64,000 bases of DNA from Coxiellaceae bacterium (GTDB lineage Bacteria > Pseudomonadota > Gammaproteobacteria > Coxiellales > Coxiellaceae): NCBI GenBank assembly GCA_029212925.1, contig JARGOB010000002.1, positions 62,001-126,000 of the forward strand, given 5' to 3'. Under the pieces are notes generated by a model. The model was not told the origin of the DNA. It saw only the letters and a program-made list of their open reading frames with translations, and did not search any database. The position numbers and the translations under genes were made by a program. Positions 44,880-52,807 of the stretch are shown here, one piece after another (the first letter of the stretch is position 1; every line of letters begins with the position of its first letter).

Positions 44880-45962
44880 CTACACGGCTGCTGCAGCTTT
44901 TGCCACGCGCGGATCTAATTCACCAGCCTCATAACGCTTAAACATATCCTCCATCGATACACAACGGATTTTATCGGCCCAACCAGCGGTACCAAATGCT
45001 TCATAACGCGCCAAACAAATCGATTTCATCGCTTTAGTTGCTTCACCTAAATATTTACGCGGATCAAATTGCGCTGGATTTTCTGCCATATAACGACGAA
45101 TCGCACCAGTTGAAGCTAAACGTAAATCAGTATCAATATTAATTTTACGCACACCGTGTTTAATGCCTTCTTGAATTTCTTCCACTGGCACGCCGTAAGT
45201 TTCAGGGATTTCGCCACCGAATTCATTGATCACCGCCAACCATTCTTGTGGCACTGATGATGAGCCATGCATCACTAAGTGGGTATCTGGTATACGTTGA
45301 TGAATCGCTTTAATACGATCAATTGCTAAAATATCGCCTGTCGGTGGACGGGTAAATTTATACGCACCATGACTGGTACCAATCGCAATCGCTAATGCAT
45401 CCACTTGTGTTTCACTAACAAAACGCGCCGCTTCTTCTGGGTCAGTCAACAACATGTCTTTATCTAATTTACCTTCAGCCCCATGACCGTCTTCTTCGCC
45501 CATTTCGCCGGTTTCCAACGAGCCCAAACAACCCAGCTCACCTTCCACTGACACACCGCACGCATGCGCCATTTCCACCGTCAAACGCGTCACATCAACA
45601 TTGTATTCATAGCTACCTGGCGTTTTCATATCAGCCATTAATGAACCATCCATCATCACCGAGCTAAAACCCAATTGGATAGAACGCTGACAAACCGAAG
45701 GCGATGAACCGTGATCTTGATGCATACACACCGGAATGTGTGGCCATTCTTCCATCGCCGCTTCAATTAACTTACGCAAGAAAGGGGCACCTGCATAACT
45801 GCGCGCACCAGCAGAAGCTTGTACTATCACCGGACTATTGGTTTCATCCGCCGCTTCCATAATGGCGCGCATTTGCTCAAGATTGTTCACATTAAATGCA
45901 GGGCAGCCGTAACCGTTTTCAGCCGCATGATCCAAAAGTTGTCGAAGCGTAATTAGCGCCAT
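44880..45962 (-). CDS. fba: Class II fructose-bisphosphate aldolase (Calvin-cycle subtype)
   Basis: Zn-dependent cleavage of fructose 1,6-bisphosphate in glycolysis and gluconeogenesis, 360 aa. Zn ligands lie in CMHQDHGSS, and [19 protein letters not shown] and [10 protein letters not shown] form the phosphate sites. The FbaA type B/CbbA form, longer than GatY types. GAGGAAGG precedes the ATG. In relatives fba usually follows pyk; here about 11 kb of other genes lie between them. Confidence 0.96.
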   Translation of the reverse strand: MALITLRQLLDHAAENGYGCPAFNVNNLEQMRAIMEAADETNSPVIVQASAGARSYAGAPFLRKLIEAAMEEWPHIPVCMHQDHGSSPSVCQRSIQLGFSSVMMDGSLMADMKTPGSYEYNVDVTRLTVEMAHACGVSVEGELGCLGSLETGEMGEEDGHGAEGKLDKDMLLTDPEEAARFVSETQVDALAIAIGTSHGAYKFTRPPTGDILAIDRIKAIHQRIPDTHLVMHGSSSVPQEWLAVINEFGGEIPETYGVPVEEIQEGIKHGVRKINIDTDLRLASTGAIRRYMAENPAQFDPRKYLGEATKAMKSICLARYEAFGTAGWADKIRCVSMEDMFKRYEAGELDPRVAKAAAAV

Positions 45963-46130
45963 AGTGCCTTCCTCTCAGTGGTATTAATAAGCTGCGTGCA
46001 TTATTGCATATTGTTCCCTGTGATTTCCACTTCGACATGCCGTCATAGATGAACTGCTGCGTTGTAAATAAAGCTGGCAGATTTACGCTTTAAGGCACGG
46101 ATAGCTTCGCAATGACAGATTTGATAACAA

Positions 46131-46982
46131 TCAAGAAATAATTTGGAAAGCTTTGGCGGTTTTAAGCAGCTGCAACAACTCTGGTTTTTTATGCACACGC
46201 AATTTTTGCTTTAAATGATCAATATGGGTTTCAACCGTACGCGGAGAAATATGACATTGTTCAGCCACTTGCTTCATTGTCATACCTGACAAGATAAAAC
46301 GAGCAATTTCAGTTTCCCTCCTCGTCAACATCACCATATCATTACCCACGGATACAACCGCACCATTGCGATTTAGATCAGCAATAAATTGATGACGTCG
46401 CGATTGGTTTTGATAACAAGGAATATCGATGACATCGACTTTGTTACGCTCATACTTGTCAATCACATGAATCGGTTGCTTTTCTAACCTTTCAATTAAC
46501 TCACAAGCGTGATAACGAAAATGCTCAGTAAACTGATCCAACAAATCCATATTGTTTGTGCATTGTTGTGCAAAACTTGTATTACCTGAGTCCGTACCTA
46601 AAAAATAAAACTCGCAATATTCACCATCATCAGCAGGCCTAATTAATGTGATGCCATTTGATATTTTATAACGCTCAGTCACTGCTTCCAAGATTGGGCT
46701 ATGCGTTGGTATTTGCGACCAAATCAAATGGCCTTTAACATAGTGTTCGATTTCTTTTTCCAATGCACTTTCATGAAACAACTCGTTTTCAAAATAGTAC
46801 GCCACCCATTCGGGATGCGTGCTTAAACTAATCTCACGACCATCTTTGAATACACGCTTGTACACTAAGCTACGCATACCAAAGTGTTGACGCATTGGCA
46901 AACAGATGGCGAGGATATCCTCACTGTCTACTAATGAAAGATGCTGCTCAACTTGTTTTTTATTTTCTGCTGCCATAACCAT
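46131..46982 (-). CDS. LuxR family transcriptional regulator
   Basis: A 283-aa regulator. The N-terminal about 200 residues resemble an autoinducer/PAS-like sensor domain as in LuxR proteins, though I see no clear invariant Trp/Tyr/Asp set. The C-terminal LuxR HTH is certain (LTRRETEIARFILSGMTMKQVAEQCHISPRTVETHIDHLKQKL, about 215-260). No luxI is nearby, so it would be an orphan receptor; such regulators are numerous in Coxiella and Legionella. ATG at 46982 taken (AAGG about 11 bases upstream); 46976 and a TTG at 46985 are possible. It follows the 101-aa gene by 12 bases. Confidence 0.88.
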   Translation of the reverse strand: MVMAAENKKQVEQHLSLVDSEDILAICLPMRQHFGMRSLVYKRVFKDGREISLSTHPEWVAYYFENELFHESALEKEIEHYVKGHLIWSQIPTHSPILEAVTERYKISNGITLIRPADDGEYCEFYFLGTDSGNTSFAQQCTNNMDLLDQFTEHFRYHACELIERLEKQPIHVIDKYERNKVDVIDIPCYQNQSRRHQFIADLNRNGAVVSVGNDMVMLTRRETEIARFILSGMTMKQVAEQCHISPRTVETHIDHLKQKLRVHKKPELLQLLKTAKAFQIIS

Positions 46983-46994
46983 CAAAGTATAGCC

Positions 46995-47300
46995 TTATTC
47001 AGTATCGATAGCGGCATCAAATTCAAAAAAGCGAATTGAACTTTGTTTTAATAAATAAGGCATTAGTGAATCCAACAGCACTTGATGCTCCGGATTATGC
47101 TGCCAATTAACCAGGCCTTTTTTGCTATCAAAACACAAAATAACGTGTGTCGCTTGATTATCATCTTTTTCACGGCCATGCATCACACCAACAAAACCCG
47201 GCGTTTGCTTCGCAGCACGTTGCAACTGTTCAAACCATTGTGGAAAAAATGCTTTCCCTTGTTGATTTAAATGGTGTGTTATATGTTTATTAATACTCAT
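46995..47300 (-). CDS. Small protein, possibly antibiotic-biosynthesis-monooxygenase (ABM) fold
   Basis: A 101-aa protein. The pattern FPQWFEQLQRAAKQTPGFVGVMHGREKDDNQATHVILCFDSKKGLVNWQHNPEHQVLL resembles the ABM dimeric ferredoxin-like fold: helix, PGF, strand, and a W near the second helix. The match is by eye and weak. GAGAGG precedes the ATG. It is the first gene of a likely operon with the LuxR gene 12 bases downstream, so it may supply or sense a small molecule. Confidence 0.6.
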   Translation of the reverse strand: MSINKHITHHLNQQGKAFFPQWFEQLQRAAKQTPGFVGVMHGREKDDNQATHVILCFDSKKGLVNWQHNPEHQVLLDSLMPYLLKQSSIRFFEFDAAIDTE

Positions 47301-47332
47301 CTTATATACCTCTCTTATGTATGTTTTCTGAA

Positions 47333-47422
47333 TCCCGAGGCAAACCCGGGATGACGTGTCAATCCGGTATCGTCATTGCGAAGCCTTCGGTAGAAGGCTG
47401 AAGCAAGCTCCTCGCAATGACG
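47333..47422. repeat. Two adjacent palindromic repeats
   Basis: First, ATCCCGaGG/CCcGGGAT at about 47333-47353, of the CCCGGA family. Second, a strong dyad CGTCATTGCGA (47371-47381) with TCGCAATGACG (47412-47422), perfect over 11 bp, enclosing AGCCTTC/GAAGGCT (47382-47388, 47393-47399). The CGTCATTGCGA type is a common intergenic repeat in Legionellales and Rickettsiales-like genomes. It lies just past the aldo-keto reductase stop and may help end its transcript. Confidence 0.7.
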
Positions 47423-47428
47423 GTTCCG

Positions 47429-48421
47429 TTAACCTTCCAAATTATGAAACTGAATAATCTCTGTCGGATAACGCTCACCGGTTATTACCGTCATACTCAA
47501 TAACTGATCGATTTCTTTCATCTCGCTAGGCGACAACTGAATTTGCATTGCCGCAATATTTTGTTGCAAATACGCTATACGTTTAGTACCCGGAATAGGC
47601 ACGATATTATCACCACGCGCCAATAGCCACGCCAATGATAACTGCGCTAAACTGCATTTTTTATCTTCAGCAAATTGATTAATCGCTGTGATAGCATGTT
47701 GGTTAGCTTGTAAATTATCCGCATTAAAACGCGGTAAAAATTGACGGAAATCATCTTTAGCAAAGGCATTCGTATTGGTCATCGCTTCCGTTAACAGTGA
47801 ACGACACAGAGGACTGTATGCCACAAAGCTAATACCCAACTGATCACAAGCAGCTATTACATTATTGCTTTCGACATCACGGCTCACCATCGAATATTCT
47901 GTTTGTACTGCAGCCAGTGGATGAATCGCATTCGCGCGTCTCAACGTATCTGCCGACGCTTCTGATAAACCAATTTCTCGGATTTTACCTTGCGCTACTA
48001 ATTGACTCATCGCACCAACACTGTCTTCGATCGGCACATTGGGGTCAACCCGATGCAAATAAAATAAATCGATATAATCAGACTCTAAACGAGTTAAACT
48101 GGCTTCAACTGATTGACGAATATACTCAGGCGAACCGTTTAAACCACGCACCATGGGATCATTCGGATCTCTGACAATACCACACTTAGTAGCGATCACT
48201 GCCTGATTACGCGAGCGCCCCTTCAGCGCCTTTGCCAGTAACCTCTCATTATCACCATAACCATAGATATCAGCGGTATCTAATAAATTAACACCGTTAT
48301 CAAGGGCATAGCGAATAGTTTCAATGGCTTGTTTTTCATCGGTTTTTCCGTAGAATTCAGACATTCCCATGCAGCCGAGGCCGATGGAACTTACTGATAA
48401 TTTACCTATTTTTCTGGACAT
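47429..48421 (-). CDS. Aldo/keto reductase
   Basis: NADPH-dependent reductase, 330 aa TIM barrel. The catalytic tetrad is visible: Asp48 and Tyr53 in NLLDTADIYGYG, Lys79 in IATKCG and His123 in YLHRVDP. The C-terminal GTKR (IPGTKRIAYLQQN) binds the NADP phosphate. Closest by pattern to the AKR13/YajO-type group acting on aldehydes or methylglyoxal-like substrates; the true substrate is unknown. A perfect palindrome 15 bases upstream of the ATG indicates repressor control. Confidence 0.92.
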   Translation of the reverse strand: MSRKIGKLSVSSIGLGCMGMSEFYGKTDEKQAIETIRYALDNGVNLLDTADIYGYGDNERLLAKALKGRSRNQAVIATKCGIVRDPNDPMVRGLNGSPEYIRQSVEASLTRLESDYIDLFYLHRVDPNVPIEDSVGAMSQLVAQGKIREIGLSEASADTLRRANAIHPLAAVQTEYSMVSRDVESNNVIAACDQLGISFVAYSPLCRSLLTEAMTNTNAFAKDDFRQFLPRFNADNLQANQHAITAINQFAEDKKCSLAQLSLAWLLARGDNIVPIPGTKRIAYLQQNIAAMQIQLSPSEMKEIDQLLSMTVITGERYPTEIIQFHNLEG

Positions 48422-48435
48422 TGCATAACTCCTAA

Positions 48436-48458
48436 CTGTACATATTGACTATGTACAG
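48436..48458. promoter_or_regulatory. Palindromic operator upstream of the aldo/keto reductase
   Basis: CTGTACATA (48436-48444), five bases, TATGTACAG (48450-48458): a perfect 9-bp dyad centred 26 bases before the reductase ATG. Typical of a dimeric repressor site (for example HxlR, TetR or MarR type). No such regulator gene adjoins it. Confidence 0.7.
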
Positions 48459-48613
48459 CAGTTTACTGCAAAATCCCCTCCGTAAAAATCCGTAAAAAAC
48501 CCGTATTTTCACTTTTTAATGCGGGAGCCCTGACACGCTTCTTTATACTATCGAATCTTAAGCATCATTCTGATATAGTGCCCGCACTATTTTTTAAAAG
48601 GACTTATATCACC

Positions 48614-49687
48614 ATGAAACCATCCCTGTTTACATTATCGCTCGTTGGCTTAAGCTGTTTAGTTCCTGCATTAACTATGCAAGCGGGTAGCGTAGAAACA
48701 CCAACTAAAACTTTGCTGCCTAAAGTTGCACCCGGCTTTGGCGTCAGCGCTGGCTGGCTTTATTTAGAAGCAGGCGCGAGCAATTTGGAATATGCGGTTT
48801 ATACTACGCCGCTTCCCGTACCATCACCCAGTTGGCAACAAAAATTTGTGTATCCTGCTTACACCTCAGCATTTACCTTAGGCTTGCAGTACACCTTTTC
48901 TGATAGTGCAGATCAAATTAAACTGGATTGGTTAGACTTTAGCTCGACTGATACCAACTCCGCCACAGCTGCAGGCACTAACACTGACTCTATTGCACCG
49001 CCCTACTATTTTGGCCCCCTCGCACAGCGATTAAGAGGCTCTAACGCCAGTGGTGCCGCCAACTTTAATTTAGATCAAGTCAATTTAGTCTATGCACGCA
49101 TATTAACTCTTGGCCAGCGCATTCGTTTTGAACCATTTGCTGGACTAGCCGCTTCTTATTTAAAACAAAGTCTTTCAGCCCACTTCGAGGGCACCACTAG
49201 CGGTAGCACGCAATATGAGATCAACTCATTTAATAACTCGACTTACAAAGCCATGGGGCCTCGCGTTGGCTTCAATGCTACAGGAATACTGGGACATCAT
49301 TTTGGTATAACAACCAGCTTGGCTGCTTCATTATTAGTTGGCTCCGCAGCAACAAACGCTTACTTTATTTCATTTGATGGCACTGCAGGCAACACGACAC
49401 CGACACAAACCTCACTGGCCGATCAAAGCCAAACCGCCGTGGTACCTGAGTTTGATAGTACATTAGGCTTATCATATGACTTTGACTTTACCTCTGGTTC
49501 TCGCTTCAGATTAGAAGCCGGTTACTTGTTCTCGATTTATTTAGATGGCATTCGTCAAACCGTACCTGCCAGTTTAGTGCCAGGTGCATTTAATAACGGT
49601 ACCATCGCGATCGAAACCGATGCACAAGTACAAAGCAATTTTGATATCAACGGCCCTTATCTAAGAGCTACCTATAGCTTTGCTTAA
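48614..49687 (+). CDS. Major outer membrane protein, Legionella Lpg1974/MOMP-like
   Basis: A beta-barrel outer-membrane protein of 357 aa. Sec signal of about 23 residues (MKPSLFTLSLVGLSCLVPALTMQA). The mature start (PKVAPGFGVSAGWLYLEAGASNLEYAV), the YTFSDSADQIKLDWLDF strands and the C-terminal FRLEAGYLFSIYLDGIRQ...YLRATYSF region follow the Legionella major outer membrane protein family, a porin/adhesin group. AAAAGGA lies 11 bases before the ATG at 48614; the frame extends 12 codons further up without support. No Cys in the mature part, unlike the disulfide-linked Legionella MOMP. Confidence 0.8.
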   Translation: MKPSLFTLSLVGLSCLVPALTMQAGSVETPTKTLLPKVAPGFGVSAGWLYLEAGASNLEYAVYTTPLPVPSPSWQQKFVYPAYTSAFTLGLQYTFSDSADQIKLDWLDFSSTDTNSATAAGTNTDSIAPPYYFGPLAQRLRGSNASGAANFNLDQVNLVYARILTLGQRIRFEPFAGLAASYLKQSLSAHFEGTTSGSTQYEINSFNNSTYKAMGPRVGFNATGILGHHFGITTSLAASLLVGSAATNAYFISFDGTAGNTTPTQTSLADQSQTAVVPEFDSTLGLSYDFDFTSGSRFRLEAGYLFSIYLDGIRQTVPASLVPGAFNNGTIAIETDAQVQSNFDINGPYLRATYSFA

Positions 49688-49698
49688 CAAGCCCCAGT

Positions 49699-49732
49699 CA
49701 TAGCAGCGCTGCTATATCTCAGCGCTGCTATG
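49699..49732. terminator. Perfect hairpin shared by two convergent genes
   Basis: CATAGCAGCGCTG (49699-49711) and CAGCGCTGCTATG (49720-49732) pair perfectly over 13 bp with an 8-base loop. The right arm encodes the last codons of the DUF4143 ATPase gene. There is no T run on either side, so it may work as a transcript-end or stabilising structure rather than a classical terminator. Confidence 0.6.
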
Positions 49733-50875
49733 GTACTCCCCAGCCCATAGCGCCTTAAGAAAATCTTGCCAATAAATGATATTGATATTGTCCACTACTC
49801 GATTTGTTTTATCATGTGATATTAAAAAATACTGCTGGCAAATTTTCTCTTCTTGCAGCTGCTTTAATCCTTTTAAATGCCTAGCATTTATTGCATCACT
49901 TACTTTAACCTCAATAGCTGTATGATCACCCATTATAAAATCGACTTCATTACCATGTTTTGTACACCAATAACTCAAAGACTCATGCAATCGTCGATAA
50001 CTAATATAGGCACGTAATTCCATTGCAATAAATTGTTCGAATGCTTGGCCATATAAATCTGAATGCGGCTCTAACGCACTAATATTCACCAATTGATTAC
50101 GCACGCCAATATCAAAAAAATAAAACTTAGCAGAACTTAATGCTTTTCTTTTTTTCGACTTAGTCCAAGCCGGCACTAAGAATCCCAACAAAGTATCCTG
50201 CAGAATTTGATAATACTCTCTCACTGTCGATGCGGGGATACCTACATCATTCGATAAACGATTAAAATTAAGTATATTGCCTGAAGTTAGTGCAGATGTT
50301 TGTAAAAATCGCGTAAAAGATTGTAGCTTTCTTATTAAACTTTCAGCTTGAATCTCTTCTCGCAAGTAAGTATCGACATAAGCTATCAGCTCTTCACGCG
50401 GATATTCACTTAGATACACACTGGGTATTCCGCCAAACAAAAGATACCGCTCCAAATCGAAATCTGTAATTTCAGTTGTTGTTAATGGAAACAAATCTGC
50501 TTCCCATGCCCTACCAGCCAATAAATTGATGTTTTGTTTTTTTAATTTACGCGCTGAACTACCTGTCAGCAAAAAAGTAAGCTGCTGCTCCTCAATCAAA
50601 CGATGCACCTCATTGAGTAATTCAGGTACACGCTGGATTTCATCTATCACAATAATTTGTTGTTGCGCCGATCTATTCGATATTAACGACTCTAGTTCCC
50701 AAGGTTTTGCGCTCAGTCTCAGGTAAATATCACTGCGCAACAGGTTAATAATCAGAGCCTGGTCAGCAAACTGCTGCTTAATTAAACTCGTCTTACCAGT
50801 GGCACGAGGCCCCATAAGAAAAAAAGATTTCTTCTGTAGCAAGGGCTTAAGCTGCAAATAACGGTCAATATACAT
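49712..50875 (-). CDS. AAA ATPase with C-terminal DUF4143 domain
   Basis: A 387-aa ATPase of the same broad class as the one at 26.5 kb but from another subfamily. Walker A GPRATGKTS (K28), Walker B IIVIDEIQR (D78, E79), sensor TGSSARKL. A wHTH-like linker lies near 200-230 (LSNDVGIPASTVREYYQIL). The DUF4143 region has NEVDFIM and AIEVK (about 305-321), a PD-(D/E)xK-like pattern. Stands alone with two direct repeats upstream. Function of the family is not settled. Confidence 0.9.
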   Translation of the reverse strand: MYIDRYLQLKPLLQKKSFFLMGPRATGKTSLIKQQFADQALIINLLRSDIYLRLSAKPWELESLISNRSAQQQIIVIDEIQRVPELLNEVHRLIEEQQLTFLLTGSSARKLKKQNINLLAGRAWEADLFPLTTTEITDFDLERYLLFGGIPSVYLSEYPREELIAYVDTYLREEIQAESLIRKLQSFTRFLQTSALTSGNILNFNRLSNDVGIPASTVREYYQILQDTLLGFLVPAWTKSKKRKALSSAKFYFFDIGVRNQLVNISALEPHSDLYGQAFEQFIAMELRAYISYRRLHESLSYWCTKHGNEVDFIMGDHTAIEVKVSDAINARHLKGLKQLQEEKICQQYFLISHDKTNRVVDNINIIYWQDFLKALWAGEYHSSAEI

Positions 50876-50912
50876 AAATCACCCATTTTTTATGCAATTA
50901 TATCATATGGTT

Positions 50913-50965
50913 GGATAATCAGCAATAGAAATGTTCATTTACCTGGATAATTAGCGGTAGACATG
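50913..50965 (-). promoter_or_regulatory. Direct repeats upstream of the DUF4143 ATPase gene
   Basis: Two 21-bp direct repeats, at 50913-50933 and 50945-50965, 32 bp apart. They share GGATAAT, AGC, TAGA and ATG, 17 of 21 positions. On the coding strand they read CAT-TCTA-GCT-ATTATCC and lie 37 and 69 bases before the ATG. Spacing matches the arrays upstream of the Fic gene and the other DUF4143 gene. Confidence 0.65.
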
Positions 50966-51015
50966 ACGATTTTAAGTAGTACACTATATTCACGTAACAC
51001 AACAAGGAAGACACG

Positions 51016-52275
51016 ATGCGTCAGGCGCTACGGAATTTTACACCATTGCTCGCTTTTCCACTGCTACTCGGCGCTTTTCATCACGGTCATACCCATCAAA
51101 ATAAAAATAATCAGCCCATATTAAGCGCATTCTATTATCTAGCTCAACAACCTGTAGACGAAGCTACCTTAGATAAGCATAAAAATGCCATCGCTCACCT
51201 CGATGTTTTAAATTATTCTGTATTACTAATTAGCGATGACAGCACTCTACCGGTTTCAGATACCAATAGAGACAACCTAACGCTCATCCATCGGTGGATT
51301 AAAAAAAACAATCTTCAGACTAAAGTCGTTGCCTCTATTGGCCATTGGGAAAATAAAGCCGCAGACCAAATCTTTCTTGATACCAAAACCAGGAAACTGT
51401 TCGTGGCTTCAGTCGTAAAGATGTTATCAAATACTGAATTAGGGCTAAGTGGTATTAATATCGACTGGGAAAACTTTTTTGACAATGACCTGGTTGATGT
51501 AAAAAATTTCCCAACATTAATTAAACAGTTACGCGAGGCGATGAATAAAGCGGGCTTACAACAAGATTACATTACCCTAGACTTACCCGTTGGCATTAAG
51601 TTTGCAAAAAGATATGCAGAGCCTAGCAAGTGGAGCCCCTATGTCAGCTGGGCTAATGTCATGGCTTATACTTTTTATGGCAGCGTTATTCCTTATGCAG
51701 AACTTGACGGCACTTTGGGTAAAGTAACCGCGCCTTACGGCGGCCCACGCCCCAGCTATAAAACCATTTCAATCATAAACACCTTAAAATATTACCATCA
51801 GCACGGCCTTAGTAATAATAAAACAGTAGTTGCTTTACCGATGTATGGCGTAATGAATACCATTTATCATGGCGATAAAAAACATCATTACGGTTTACGA
51901 CAAGCCGTTGTTAGAATCAAACATCAACATATCCCTGTGGTCAATTACCCCTATCATGATTGCTATGAAAAATATGGCGTTTATGGTCACGCCAAAATAA
52001 AATCCAGCATCCATCAATATACTTTTAACGCGCCTACTGCAATTGCTGGGTCGCGCTCTTACTGGGTGACTGTTCGTCATAAAGATAAACGCGTAAAGAA
52101 TAAAACCTATCAATTTATTAGCTACCCCGACCCGCTTTATATAAAAGATACGGCAAGGTTTTTAATAAAGCATCACTATCATGGCATTTCAACGTGGGCA
52201 CTGACTTTTGATGTTCCTTACGACAATCCAGATTCGCTGCTACATACCGCTTATAATGCTACACACAATCAATAG
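51016..52275 (+). CDS. Secreted glycoside hydrolase family 18 (chitinase-like) protein
   Basis: A 419-aa protein with a Sec-type signal (RNFTPLLAFPLLLGAF, to about residue 22) and a GH18 TIM barrel. The catalytic stretch GINIDWENFF has Asp150 and the acid Glu152, matching DxxDxDxE less one Asp. SIGHWENKA (SxGG-like strand 3), MAYTFYGS and ISTWALTFDVPYDN are the other expected GH18 segments. Likely chitin/GlcNAc-polymer hydrolysis or binding. A signal peptide plus a full T2SS in the genome makes it a candidate type II substrate, as for Legionella ChiA (inference). Confidence 0.82.
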   Translation: MRQALRNFTPLLAFPLLLGAFHHGHTHQNKNNQPILSAFYYLAQQPVDEATLDKHKNAIAHLDVLNYSVLLISDDSTLPVSDTNRDNLTLIHRWIKKNNLQTKVVASIGHWENKAADQIFLDTKTRKLFVASVVKMLSNTELGLSGINIDWENFFDNDLVDVKNFPTLIKQLREAMNKAGLQQDYITLDLPVGIKFAKRYAEPSKWSPYVSWANVMAYTFYGSVIPYAELDGTLGKVTAPYGGPRPSYKTISIINTLKYYHQHGLSNNKTVVALPMYGVMNTIYHGDKKHHYGLRQAVVRIKHQHIPVVNYPYHDCYEKYGVYGHAKIKSSIHQYTFNAPTAIAGSRSYWVTVRHKDKRVKNKTYQFISYPDPLYIKDTARFLIKHHYHGISTWALTFDVPYDNPDSLLHTAYNATHNQ

Positions 52276-52277
52276 AT

Positions 52278-52607
52278 TTAGTGCTGACACAATTTAGCAA
52301 TACTGGCATAGTCAAAACCTAAATAAGATTTCGCCTGCTGATTGGAGTGGATACACTCACATATTGGCACACTGCCGCATAGCTTACCGAGCTGCTTGGT
52401 TTGCAACGGTGTTAATCGGTTTTGCAACACCTGATTTTTATGCACCTTTTGTTTTTTTTGCTGAGTCGATAAATTTTGTGACGGAGCTGAATCGTAGGGC
52501 TGTATAAGATTACCGTCATTAATACCTTTATCATTAAAATATTGACTAGTAAAGGCTGTGCTAGATGCTATCAATGCCAATATGAATGCCACGATAATTT
52601 TTTTCAT
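52278..52607 (-). CDS. Small secreted protein with C-terminal cysteines
   Basis: A 109-aa protein with a signal peptide (MKKIIVAFILALIASSTA). The mature part is a polar linker and a C-terminal block of about 35 residues with four cysteines (KLCGSVPICECIHSNQ...KLCQH), probably two disulfides in the periplasm or outside. AGGGTG precedes the ATG. It is convergent with the chitinase-like gene, two bases apart. No family recognised. Confidence 0.65.
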   Translation of the reverse strand: MKKIIVAFILALIASSTAFTSQYFNDKGINDGNLIQPYDSAPSQNLSTQQKKQKVHKNQVLQNRLTPLQTKQLGKLCGSVPICECIHSNQQAKSYLGFDYASIAKLCQH

Positions 52608-52807
52608 TGTTTCACCCTATTCAACCAAGTGGAATGAGGCAATTATAGGATAAAAACCTCTAATAATAATCTATTGGTCCTCTAACACCATTTTGCAAAA
52701 AATTATTTTTTTGCACTTTACAAACAAAAACAGTAATATAAATCAAATTATACAGTGCTCGCATTTACCTATCACATCGAAATTAATCCAGGGGAGCACT
52801 AAATATT

